A stretch of 64,000 nt of DNA from CAVTWJ01 sp964525605. Its GTDB lineage: Bacteria > Oederibacteriota > Muellerivitia > Muellerivitales > Muellerivitaceae. Below, one piece after another: positions 40,667 through 48,872 of the stretch. The first letter of the stretch is position 1; every line of letters starts with the position of its first letter. The DNA lies in the NCBI GenBank assembly GCA_964525605.1, contig CAZGKT010000004.1:1-64000 (forward strand), given 5' to 3'. The notes beneath the pieces are model-generated. The model was not told where the DNA came from and ran no database searches. It saw nothing but the letters and a program-made list of their open reading frames with translations. The translations under genes were made by a program, and so were the position numbers.

Positions 40667-41022
40667 TGGAGGTCCACTTTCATTTCGGTGTAATGGGGAT
40701 CCCCGGTAGGCGGATAAGCGCTCACCCGCACCTTATAAGTCCCGGGTTTGACCCAAGGGGAGAATGGGATGGTTCCATAAAAAAACCAAATTTCTTTTTT
40801 CTCATCCTTCGCGAAAATCAAGGTTGGGCTTCCAAATGTTTCTACCACGCCAACGACTTTGGATGAATCCATCGGCGCGTCCACCTTTGCCAAAGCGGGC
40901 TGACCTCGTTTAACAGGCTGGGGAGTTATTTGGAGCCCAAGGGAATCATCCTTTATTCCCAAGGTGGCGCAACCCGACAAGAGTGCCCCCAGCAGGGTCA
41001 AAGAAAAAAGAAATATTCGCAT
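40663..41022 (-). CDS. small lipoprotein, hypothetical
   Basis: This protein of about 119 residues starts at MRIFLFSLTLLGALLSGCAT; the lipobox LLSGC makes it a lipoprotein. An upstream frame exists but AGGA lies eight bases before this ATG. The mature part has a single beta-sandwich-like domain (LQITPQPVKRGQPALAKVDA, KPGTYKVRVSAYPPTGDP) reminiscent of Ig-like or YtkA-type domains. I name no family. Its coupling with the GT2 gene (ATGA overlap) suggests a shared envelope function. Confidence 0.65.
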   Translation of the reverse strand: MRIFLFSLTLLGALLSGCATLGIKDDSLGLQITPQPVKRGQPALAKVDAPMDSSKVVGVVETFGSPTLIFAKDEKKEIWFFYGTIPFSPWVKPGTYKVRVSAYPPTGDPHYTEMKVDLQ

Positions 41023-41239
41023 AGGAACCATCCTAGGGGATTTTATGAAAAAAAGAACTGTTAAGACTCGGGAATTCAGGCTTGGACCCGCCTGATTTGT
41101 CCCACCCATTCGTTGGTGATGAATAATTAAGGGAGATAAGATTCCGGGATTCAAGGTTCAGATCACCCTTGGGTTAAAACCAAGGGGAAAAGAGATCGGA
41201 TATCCAGGAAGTCGAATTGAAATTATCCCGAAACAGGCC

Positions 41240-41824
41240 TTATTTCTTAGCTGCGGCCGGAAGGGGAGCTTCCGGAGGGATGATGGCGTTACGCTGGGTT
41301 TCTCTCTGAGCCTTCAATTGTTTGGCCTTTTCCATGAACTGGGCCTTCGCCTGCTTTTCCTTGTTTTCTTCCCGTGCTTCCATGAAGACGAAGGCATTGG
41401 CTTTCAAAAGCATGGTCTCCGCCACGTAGGCTCCCACACCGAAATTGACGAAAGCCGGCAGGAGAGCGGACAAGGTTACCAGGGCCAGGAGCCAAAGGCT
41501 GGACATGGTTTGGGGCAGGCCCAGGAGAGGTTTTTGCATCATCGCCAGGTAAACGACACCCACCATCATCGCCACGATGACGATCAAGAAAAACCCCAAT
41601 AACCGATAGGTCGAACGGACTTTCTCGTAAGTCATCTGCAGATCCTCGGCGTATTGCTTGATGGATTGACCCCTCGCTTCCAGCTTTTCCTTCCAGTTGT
41701 CATCCCAGAGAAGGATTTTTCGCCTCAACATCACGCCGAAAACCAAGACGGTAAAAGTCACCGACCAGGTCAGCAAAGATAACAAAAAGAACCCGATGGC
41801 CGATTCAACGGTAGGGTTTGTCAT
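41240..41824 (-). CDS. hypothetical membrane protein with coiled C-terminus
   Basis: This 194-residue protein has one helix at 10-32 (FFLLSLLTWSVTFTVLVFGV), a hairpin of helices at about 75-96 and 108-130, a cytoplasmic segment WDDNWKEKLEARGQSIKQ with coiled-coil tendency, and a highly charged, Ala/Lys/Glu/Gln-rich tail (KEKQAKAQFMEKAKQLKAQR). I recognise no family. It lies 26 bases after the stop of the next gene upstream and is probably in the same transcript as the gene at 41851. Confidence 0.6.
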   Translation of the reverse strand: MTNPTVESAIGFFLLSLLTWSVTFTVLVFGVMLRRKILLWDDNWKEKLEARGQSIKQYAEDLQMTYEKVRSTYRLLGFFLIVIVAMMVGVVYLAMMQKPLLGLPQTMSSLWLLALVTLSALLPAFVNFGVGAYVAETMLLKANAFVFMEAREENKEKQAKAQFMEKAKQLKAQRETQRNAIIPPEAPLPAAAKK

Positions 41825-41850
41825 GCGTCCTCCATCTTTGGTTTATTAGC

Positions 41851-42540
41851 TCAGGAATGCGTCATCTGGACCGTTGCGTCCAGGAGTTCCAAAAGTCTTT
41901 GTTTCACTTCGTTCCATTGGGGACCCCCGTCCCCATTCTGCTTGGCCTGCTGCCAGGCCATGACCATTTGGGTCAGGATTTTATCCCCCTCGGCAATCAA
42001 GGCCATACGAACCGCCATCCGGCGGTTTTCCTCTTCCTGAGCGTAGTCCTCTTTCAAACGGGACAACATTTCCGCCTGAGCCTCGGCGCCTACGCCTTCG
42101 GACTGAACGGAGGTCCGAATCTCGGCTTCCACCCTCTGCCGGATGGAGGTTTCAAGAACTTTCAACAACTCGTTTTGATCCAGTGACAACCCGACGGGTG
42201 CCATTCCGGACCCTGCCGTAGGGGTGGGAGCCGCCACCGCATCCGCCTTGGGCGGGGGTTGATAATCCGCCCAATCGCTTTCGCTTGCCAATTCGGTCTT
42301 GATTCCTCGATTTTGACCGAACACCAGAGGCATGAATTCATCGATCTTGTCGTGGTAGACCTTCAGGCCTACCTCGATTTCTTTCAAGTCATCCGCCTTT
42401 TGGGCAAGAAGGACCAGGTTGTATTTAGTCAATTCTTTCGGAACCGCCGTCTTCATGTGATCGTAGAGCCGCGGTTCCCGGACTTCGACGACCTTGAGGA
42501 AGGCTTCCCATTGGTTTTGAAGTTCGGCGCTGCCGGGCAT
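41851..42540 (-). CDS. hypothetical helical protein overlapping nnr
   Basis: This 229-residue soluble protein is helical throughout (LQNQWEAFLKVVEVREPRLY at the N-terminus), with a Pro/Ala-rich linker at about 97-115 (QPPPKADAVAAPTPTAGSG) between two helical regions, like a two-domain scaffold. The start ATG is well supported by GAGGGAG five bases upstream. The first 88 bases lie inside the 3' end of the nnr gene in another frame. I recognise no family. Confidence 0.6.
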   Translation of the reverse strand: MPGSAELQNQWEAFLKVVEVREPRLYDHMKTAVPKELTKYNLVLLAQKADDLKEIEVGLKVYHDKIDEFMPLVFGQNRGIKTELASESDWADYQPPPKADAVAAPTPTAGSGMAPVGLSLDQNELLKVLETSIRQRVEAEIRTSVQSEGVGAEAQAEMLSRLKEDYAQEEENRRMAVRMALIAEGDKILTQMVMAWQQAKQNGDGGPQWNEVKQRLLELLDATVQMTHS

Positions 42541-44105
42541 AGGGGCTCCCTCGAAGTCTCACTGATTTGTCGAAGCACTTTGGGGAACATGGGCAAAAGG
42601 TCCCCCGCTAACAACCCATCCGGCCCCATCCGCCGCGCCAATCTTTCACCGGCCAACCCGTGCAAAAAAACTCCCAGGGTGGCCGCGTCAAAAGGATTCA
42701 CACGCTGGGCCAAAAGCCCGCCAATAACTCCGGATAGGACATCCCCCGTGCCGGCCGTGGCCAAACCCCTGTTGCCGGTGGGATTGATGCGGATTTCCCC
42801 TTTGGGGCTTGCAATAACGGTATGGCGCCCTTTGAGGACAAGCACGACATTATAGCCTTCGGCAATTTGCTTCGCAACTTTGAGGCGGTTTTGTTCCACT
42901 TCCGAAATACTAATCTTGAGAAGCCAGGCGGCCTCTCCAGGATGCGGCGTCAGGATCACGGGCGCCTTCACGGCCTTGAATATGTCCAATTGTCCCCCCA
43001 ACAGGTTGAGGGCATCCGCATCCACAACCATAGGGAGGGTGAGCTTGGTTAACAGTTCCCGGACTAGTTGCGCCGTTTCCCGGTGACGTCCAATGCCTGG
43101 CCCAATGACCACCGAGTTGACATTGGTGCAAAGGTGAAGAATCCGGCTGGCTGCTCGGAGGGAAAGAAATCCTCCTTCAACCTCGGGGACCGGAGCCGTC
43201 ATGGGCTCGGTCAGTTTGACTTCAAGAATGGCATTCAAGCTTTCCGGGCAAGCCACGGTGACAAGCCCGGCCCCAATGCGCTGGGCACCCAGGGCGCTTA
43301 ACGCCGCCGCTCCTGTCAGGCCCGTGGCACCCGCCACCACCACTACCCTTCCACGGCTTCCCTTGTGCGCGTAATCATCGTAATGGGGAAGCGCCTTGCG
43401 AACGGTTTCTCGTTCGGTCAATTCATGTTTAAGAAAAGACGCGTTGAGCAGTTCGGGAGGAAACCCGATGGGGTCTACCCTCCATTTCCCTAAATAAGTT
43501 GGCGCGGTTGGGGAATAAAATCCAACTTTGGGAAGGCCAAAAGTGACGGTCCGCTGGGCGCTTAAAACCTCGCCCAGGGGGTTTCCCGTATCAGCCGAAA
43601 GTCCAGAGGGGATATCCACTGCCACCACCGGTTTTCCAAGGGTCTTCGCCAGGCGGATCAATTCCCTGGCCAAACCTTCCACCGGCCGGCTCAAACCCGT
43701 TCCCAGGAGGGCGTCCACGAGGAGATCGCATTCCTCCAGGGCGATTCGAATGGAGGGAAGGTTCCCATCTTCCTCCAAGAAAAGGATGGGTACCTTGGCG
43801 GTTCGGGCCTTGTGAAACTGAGTCAGGGTTTCCTCGACGAGGGATTCGGCGTCACCCAGGATCACGGCCACCACACTGACCTTGGCACTCTTCAGAAGCC
43901 GGGCGACCACCAGCCCATCCCCGCCGTTGTGCCCCTTGCCGCAAAGGACCCCCACCGTTCTTTTGGAAAGGGGGGAATAATGTTCTTCCAGATCCCTCAT
44001 AACCGCCGCGCCAGCGGATTCCATCAACCCGATGATGGAAAGCCCATGATCCCGGACCGCGGCCTCATCGATTTTTTTCATATCCTGGGCGGTGGCAAGT
44101 TTCAC
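42453..44105 (-). CDS. nnr: bifunctional NAD(P)H-hydrate repair enzyme Nnr
   Basis: This 550-residue fusion starts at a GTG with GGAG eight bases upstream. Residues 1-215 are the epimerase (YjeF_N): SAGAAVMRDL, GKGHNGGDGLVVARLL, VDALLGTGLSRPV and AVDIPSGLSADTGNPL. Residues about 230-505 are the ADP/ATP-dependent dehydratase (YjeF_C): VVVAGATGLTGAAALSALGA, MVVDADALNLL, ILTPHPGEAAWLL and TGNRGLATAGTGDVLSGVIG. The enzyme repairs damaged NADHX and NADPHX. The last 40 residues (PAAPNFKTNGKPSSR) have an unusual composition and overlap the next gene by 88 bases. Confidence 0.95.
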   Translation of the reverse strand: MKLATAQDMKKIDEAAVRDHGLSIIGLMESAGAAVMRDLEEHYSPLSKRTVGVLCGKGHNGGDGLVVARLLKSAKVSVVAVILGDAESLVEETLTQFHKARTAKVPILFLEEDGNLPSIRIALEECDLLVDALLGTGLSRPVEGLARELIRLAKTLGKPVVAVDIPSGLSADTGNPLGEVLSAQRTVTFGLPKVGFYSPTAPTYLGKWRVDPIGFPPELLNASFLKHELTERETVRKALPHYDDYAHKGSRGRVVVVAGATGLTGAAALSALGAQRIGAGLVTVACPESLNAILEVKLTEPMTAPVPEVEGGFLSLRAASRILHLCTNVNSVVIGPGIGRHRETAQLVRELLTKLTLPMVVDADALNLLGGQLDIFKAVKAPVILTPHPGEAAWLLKISISEVEQNRLKVAKQIAEGYNVVLVLKGRHTVIASPKGEIRINPTGNRGLATAGTGDVLSGVIGGLLAQRVNPFDAATLGVFLHGLAGERLARRMGPDGLLAGDLLPMFPKVLRQISETSREPLCPAAPNFKTNGKPSSRSSKSGNRGSTIT

Positions 44106-44123
44106 GGGTAATCTCCTCGAGGA

Positions 44124-45611
44124 TTATTTTTCGATGTGGTAAGTGAGGCTCGAAAAAAACTGGGGCCGAAAACGGAAAGCGGTGGCCTCAAACCTGTTCT
44201 GGAGGGTGGAATCCTCCATGAGGTCGGTGAGGAGCGGAACCACCATGCTGTTATCTTGCCGCAAGACCCTGGCCCCCAGGCCCTCGCGCATATGGGTATC
44301 CACGAATCCGAGCCGGGCCGTGTAAAAACTGTGAAGGACCACATAAGCGCCTGTCGGCGGGGTGAAGGGCAGGGTCACCAATCGCAGCGTCCGGCCGGAC
44401 CAGTACTGGGTTTTCGGGATTTCATCCGAGTAGATCACCGCGTCCGGGGGAAGGGTTTTTAGGTTTTCCGCCGACCGCTTGATATCGCCAAAGGAATCGT
44501 TCTGGGCGATCAAGACCGCCGCGGAAAAAATTACGGACCACGCCAAAAGAATCGTCAAGAGGCCGTTCTTCAGCATCATTTTTCGGATGGGATGTCCGGT
44601 ATCTTTCCAATGCTCGAAATATAGCTCCAGCTGGTATCCCGCCGCCGCCAGCACGAGAGGCAGAAAAGGCAAAAGATATCTATCTTGGTAGGCTGTGGGG
44701 AAAAGGCGGGATAGTAAAAGGACAAGGTAAACCTGAAAGAGAACCCGCTGGACGGCCCGCCCTTCCGGTCCTTCCCGGTGGGCCATCTTTCCCAGGCCCA
44801 GCAGGGCGGCGCCAAAAACGAGTGGGGTAAAAACAAAAACGGGCTGGGTCAAATAAGTGTAAAGATGCTCCATTGCGTTGAGAAAAAACAAATGGCGTCC
44901 CTGGAGACCGGGAGACATGCCCGCTCCTTCCCGGTAAGCGTCCAAGATGGTCAAAAATTTTGGTTCGAGGAGGTAAAGGGGTCCGGCCCAAATCAGCAGG
45001 GTAAAAAACCTCCGGCTCCATTTTTCTTTTGTTGCCAAGCCCTCGCCCACCGTCCAGATCCAGGGTAAAAGCAGGTATCCTTCCGGCCGGGTGCAAGCGG
45101 CAACGGCCGCCGAAAGACAGCCCGCGATCCAGGCCCCTTCGCTCTTGTCCGCCTCCGCTGCCGTCAAACGTTCCAGGGCCAGCCAGAAGAACAAAAGAAA
45201 AAAGACGTCCGGCATCACCTTCAGGGACCATTGCCAAAGCAGGGGAGAGAAGAGGGCCATGGAGCACACCAGGCCGGACATTTCCGCCGACATCCATCGG
45301 CGGCAAAACCGCCAGAGGGGTATGAGAAAAAGCAGGCCCGACAGAGCTGATATGAGCCGTCCCCAATACCACCCCTGGGCTCCCAGGCACTCTCCCAGAT
45401 AAACCACCAAAGCATAACCGGGAAAAAGAACGAACCGGTCATTGGGTACAAAGTTGGTGGAAAAATAAGTGAGGCTATAAACCCCGTCGGTGGTCTCCGC
45501 CGTGGCCAGGCGCAATAAGGGAAGTCGGGTCACCAGGCCCATAAAGAGCAGGAACCAGAACCAATGGGCAGCGGTCAATACGCGGGGCTTCCATTCTTTT
45601 GGCGAGGACAT
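44124..45611 (-). CDS. GT39-like membrane glycosyltransferase
   Basis: This 495-residue protein has about eleven membrane helices. The first loop, LATAETTDGVYSLTYFSTNF, holds the acidic residue position used by PMT/ArnT-type enzymes. Further blocks, SLKVMPDVFFLLFFWLAL and ACTRPEGYLLLPWIWTVG, are typical of the GT-C (PMT_2/DUF2029-like) group. The C-terminal 110 residues form a soluble domain (VIYSDEIPKTQYWSGRTLRL). It transfers sugar from a polyprenyl-phosphate carrier on the outer side. It lies between acpS and nnr, 8 bases after the acpS stop. Confidence 0.8.
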   Translation of the reverse strand: MSSPKEWKPRVLTAAHWFWFLLFMGLVTRLPLLRLATAETTDGVYSLTYFSTNFVPNDRFVLFPGYALVVYLGECLGAQGWYWGRLISALSGLLFLIPLWRFCRRWMSAEMSGLVCSMALFSPLLWQWSLKVMPDVFFLLFFWLALERLTAAEADKSEGAWIAGCLSAAVAACTRPEGYLLLPWIWTVGEGLATKEKWSRRFFTLLIWAGPLYLLEPKFLTILDAYREGAGMSPGLQGRHLFFLNAMEHLYTYLTQPVFVFTPLVFGAALLGLGKMAHREGPEGRAVQRVLFQVYLVLLLSRLFPTAYQDRYLLPFLPLVLAAAGYQLELYFEHWKDTGHPIRKMMLKNGLLTILLAWSVIFSAAVLIAQNDSFGDIKRSAENLKTLPPDAVIYSDEIPKTQYWSGRTLRLVTLPFTPPTGAYVVLHSFYTARLGFVDTHMREGLGARVLRQDNSMVVPLLTDLMEDSTLQNRFEATAFRFRPQFFSSLTYHIEK

Positions 45612-45619
45612 GAGGTTCC

Positions 45620-46003
45620 TTATGAATTTGTTTCGAGAATGACGGTGGCGGTGGCGTCCCTTTTGCTATGGGCCAGCGTCAGGTGCATGGCCGTGATGCG
45701 GCGTTCAATCCGAAGTTTTTCTAGGATTCCCGTCAACCGAAGGGAGGGTTTCCCGACCTCATCGCGCACGACCTCGATCTGGTTCCATTTCCAACGGCCG
45801 CCAAAGCCCCGGCTGAAGGCCTTGATGACGGCCTCCTTGACGGCAAAGCGTCCGGCCAGCGAAGGATAGGGATCAGATTTTTTTAGGCAGTAAGCGGCTT
45901 CCTGGGAGGTGAAGAGGCGGTCAATAAAGCGCTGACCGAACCGCTCATGGGCGCGTTTCACCCGGTCGATCTCGATTAAATCCACACCCAAACCCACAAT
46001 CAT
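45620..46003 (-). CDS. acpS: holo-[acyl-carrier-protein] synthase
   Basis: This protein of about 127 residues starts at MIVGLGVDLIEIDRVKRA; an ATG two codons upstream is also possible. The typical N-terminus with the metal-binding Asp (GVDLIEIDR), the FTSQEAAYCLKKSDPYPSLA region, GRFAVKEAVIKAF and the C-terminal HLTLAHSKRDATATVILE identify AcpS. It transfers 4'-phosphopantetheine from CoA to acyl carrier protein. It follows the ATP synthase operon at a distance of 85 bases. Confidence 0.96.
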   Translation of the reverse strand: MIVGLGVDLIEIDRVKRAHERFGQRFIDRLFTSQEAAYCLKKSDPYPSLAGRFAVKEAVIKAFSRGFGGRWKWNQIEVVRDEVGKPSLRLTGILEKLRIERRITAMHLTLAHSKRDATATVILETNS

Positions 46004-46087
46004 GTGCATACCTTTTATAAAACAATGAAGTGGGGGTATTTTATCGGCGGGAACAGTCCCCTGACAAGGGAAGGAAGGTCGAGGGCT

Positions 46088-46507
46088 TTAAGAACCTGCT
46101 TGTTTGGCTTCTTCAATGACTTTCAGGCGCCCCAGGGCCCTTTCCAAGCTGGCCTGGGCCTCGGGGTTGTTCTTCATTTCTTTCTTGGAGGCCAGGAGTT
46201 CCTGGGCCCTTTCTTTCGATTTCTGGGCCCGCCCGGCGTCGATCTCATCCGCGCGCTCGTAAGCCTCGGCCAGCACAGTCACCGATTTCGGATTCACTTC
46301 CACAAACCCCTTGGAGACGAAATAAAACTCTTTCTTGCCGCCCGTAGTGACCTTGAGGGTGCCCGGCTTAATCGTGGCCATGATCGGCATATGCTTCGCC
46401 ATCACGCCGAACTCACCCACCGTTCCCGGCAGGGTGACCAGGGTGACATCGGCGGCGAACCCGGGCTTGTCCGGGGAGACCACTTGCAGTTTAAGGGTGT
46501 TGGCCAT
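46088..46507 (-). CDS. atpC: F-type ATP synthase epsilon subunit
   Basis: This 139-residue protein has a beta-sandwich N-terminal domain (LKLQVVSPDKPGFAADVTLV, TLPGTVGEFGVMAKHMPIMA) and two C-terminal helices (DEIDAGRAQKSKERAQELLA). It is the last gene of the atp operon, 15 bases after atpD, and belongs to the central stalk; its C-terminal helices can regulate ATP hydrolysis. Confidence 0.96.
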   Translation of the reverse strand: MANTLKLQVVSPDKPGFAADVTLVTLPGTVGEFGVMAKHMPIMATIKPGTLKVTTGGKKEFYFVSKGFVEVNPKSVTVLAEAYERADEIDAGRAQKSKERAQELLASKKEMKNNPEAQASLERALGRLKVIEEAKQAGS

Positions 46508-46522
46508 GTCGATTCTCTTTCT

Positions 46523-47941
46523 TTACATCTTCTTCGCGCGTTCCAAAACCTCGTCGATCCCGCCCGTCATGTAGAAGGCCTGTTCGGGCAAGTGATCGTA
46601 TTGGCCCTCCACCACGCCCTTGAAGGAGCGGATGGTGTCGGCCAGGGACACGTAGCGTCCCGGGGTGCCGGTGAATTCTTGGGCCACGAAGAAAGGCTGG
46701 GAGAGGAAGCGCTGGATGCGGCGCGCTCTTCCGACCAGCTGTTTGTCGTCATCGGAGAGTTCATCTATGCCGAGGATGGCGATGATGTCACGCAGTTCCT
46801 TGTAGCGCTGAAGGATCTGCTGGACCTTGCGGGCTACGTTGTAATGTTCTTCCCCGACCACGAGGGGATCAAGCATTCGAGAGGTGGAATCCAGTGGATC
46901 CACCGCCGGATAGATGCCAAGCTCGGTCAAGGCGCGATTCAAGACGGTGGTCGCGTCCAGATGGGAGAAGGAGGTGGCCGGCGCCGGGTCGGTCAAGTCA
47001 TCAGCAGGCACGTAGATGGCCTGTACCGAGGTGATGGAACCCTTCTGGGTGGAAGTAATACGTTCCTGCAAGGCACCCATCTCGCTAGCCAGGGTCGGCT
47101 GGTAGCCGACGGCGGAAGGCATGCGGCCCAGAAGGGCGGAAACTTCAGACCCGGCCTGGGTGAAACGGAAAATGTTATCGATGAAAAGAAGCACGTCCTG
47201 TCCCTCTTCGTCGCGGAAGTATTCGGCGATGGTGAGACCGGATAAGCCTACGCGGGCACGGGCACCGGGCGGTTCGTTCATCTGCCCGTAAACCAAGGCG
47301 GCCTTGTCGATAACCTTCGAGCTTTTCATTTCGAGCCACAGGTCGTTTCCCTCGCGGGTGCGCTCGCCGACCCCGGCGAACACGGAATAACCGCCGTGCT
47401 GGGTGGCGATGTTTCGGATGAGTTCCATGATGACAACCGTCTTGCCTACGCCGGCTCCGCCGAACAACCCAACCTTCCCGCCCTTCTGATAAGGGGCCAA
47501 AAGGTCGATAACCTTGATGCCCGTCTCAAGGATCTGCTTCTTGGTGGATTGCTCGACCAAGGGAGGCGCGGGACGGTGGATGGGGTAGCGTTTTTCGACC
47601 TTCACCTCGCCCATCTCGTCCACAGGTTCGCCCAGGACGTTCACGATACGGCCCAAAACTCCCCGACCCACGGGCACGGAGATCGGAGCACCCGTATCAG
47701 TCACGGTGACTCCCCGGCGCAAGCCGTCGGTAGAGCTCATGGCCACGGCCCGAACCGTCTGGTCACCCAGATGCTGGGCCACTTCGAGGGTAATGTGGAG
47801 GTTGTCTTTTTCCGAATCTATTTTCAGGGCGTTGAGGATGTCGGGTACGTGCCCCTCCCGGAAGACCACGTCCACGACGGGTCCGATAATCTGAACGACT
47901 TCCCCGATTTTCACGGCTTCCTGGCTTTTGGCTGCGCTCAT
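46523..47941 (-). CDS. atpD: F-type ATP synthase beta subunit
   Basis: This protein of about 472 residues starts at MSAAKSQEAVKIGEVVQI; GGAGG sits five bases upstream, so the ATG four codons earlier is not used. The catalytic P-loop is GLFGGAGVGKTVVIMELI, followed by GVGERTREGNDLW and Walker B DVLLFIDNIFRFTQAGSE; AGSEVSALLGRMPSAVGYQP is the strongly conserved loop. The DELSEED segment reads IDELSDDDK, one residue off the usual sequence. Confidence 0.99.
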   Translation of the reverse strand: MSAAKSQEAVKIGEVVQIIGPVVDVVFREGHVPDILNALKIDSEKDNLHITLEVAQHLGDQTVRAVAMSSTDGLRRGVTVTDTGAPISVPVGRGVLGRIVNVLGEPVDEMGEVKVEKRYPIHRPAPPLVEQSTKKQILETGIKVIDLLAPYQKGGKVGLFGGAGVGKTVVIMELIRNIATQHGGYSVFAGVGERTREGNDLWLEMKSSKVIDKAALVYGQMNEPPGARARVGLSGLTIAEYFRDEEGQDVLLFIDNIFRFTQAGSEVSALLGRMPSAVGYQPTLASEMGALQERITSTQKGSITSVQAIYVPADDLTDPAPATSFSHLDATTVLNRALTELGIYPAVDPLDSTSRMLDPLVVGEEHYNVARKVQQILQRYKELRDIIAILGIDELSDDDKQLVGRARRIQRFLSQPFFVAQEFTGTPGRYVSLADTIRSFKGVVEGQYDHLPEQAFYMTGGIDEVLERAKKM

Positions 47942-47990
47942 CCTATCCTCCAAAGTTTCTAACGTTCATTCGAATCGAAAGCATCCCCTA

Positions 47991-48848
47991 CTATTTAAGC
48001 GCCTCGGCTCCGCCGACGATCTCGGCCAGTTCCTTGGTGATCATGGCCTGACGAGCCCGGTTGAAGTCCAATGTCAGTTTGGAGATCATCTCACCTGCGT
48101 TCTTGCTGGCCGATTCCATGGCGCTCCGTTTGGCGCCCATTTCAGAAGAGAAGCTTTCCAGCAGGTATCGGTGGATCATGGTGGCCAGGTACTGGGAAAC
48201 CAGCGAGTTGAGGATGGTGTCCAGGTCCGGCTCGAAGTCGTAGTCCGCAGCCAGGCCCTTGGCCTCGCCCGGCAGTTCCTGAAGGCGGATGGGCAACAGG
48301 GTGTCCATGGCGGCTTTCTGGGATATAACGCTTTTGAACTCGGTATAGAGGACCCGGATCTCCTTGTAACCCCCCCGGATGAACAGGCCCTCGATCTCGT
48401 CGCGCATTTCCAAAACCGTCTCATGGGGAATGTGGGGAAACACATAAAGCCATTCCTTGATGATGTTGAATTTGCGGCGCTTGAAAAAATCCCGCCCCTT
48501 TTTTCCCACCGTGATCAGGTCCGTACCCGGGTTTTCCCTTAAATAAGCCTGGGCCTGGCGAAGGATGTTGGCGTTGAAGCTTCCGCAAAGCCCGCGGTCC
48601 GCGGTAATGACGACCAGGGCCGACTTGCCTTCCTTTTTCACCGCCAGAAGAGGATGGTCCCTTTCGGTGGTCTTGGCCGCCAGGTTCTTCATCACGTCCG
48701 CCATGCGCACCGCGTAGGGCCGGGCGCTCAAAATGCGCTGCTGGGCGCGTTTTAAACGGGCAGTCGCCACCATCTTCATAGCCTTGGTGATCTGGCCGAT
48801 GTTCTTGACGCTCTTGATGCGCGTCTTGATTTCCCTTATCTGTGCCAT
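47991..48848 (-). CDS. atpG: F-type ATP synthase gamma subunit
   Basis: This 285-residue protein has the long N-terminal helix MAQIREIKTRIKSVKNIGQI, then TKAMKMVATARLKRAQQRI, the middle Rossmann-like domain VVITADRGLCGSFNANILRQ, and the C-terminal helix ESASKNAGEMISKLTLDFNR. It is the rotating central shaft. It lies between atpA and atpD in the usual order. Confidence 0.98.
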   Translation of the reverse strand: MAQIREIKTRIKSVKNIGQITKAMKMVATARLKRAQQRILSARPYAVRMADVMKNLAAKTTERDHPLLAVKKEGKSALVVITADRGLCGSFNANILRQAQAYLRENPGTDLITVGKKGRDFFKRRKFNIIKEWLYVFPHIPHETVLEMRDEIEGLFIRGGYKEIRVLYTEFKSVISQKAAMDTLLPIRLQELPGEAKGLAADYDFEPDLDTILNSLVSQYLATMIHRYLLESFSSEMGAKRSAMESASKNAGEMISKLTLDFNRARQAMITKELAEIVGGAEALK

Positions 48849-48872
48849 GGGCGGTCCTTGATGGCCTTTCTT

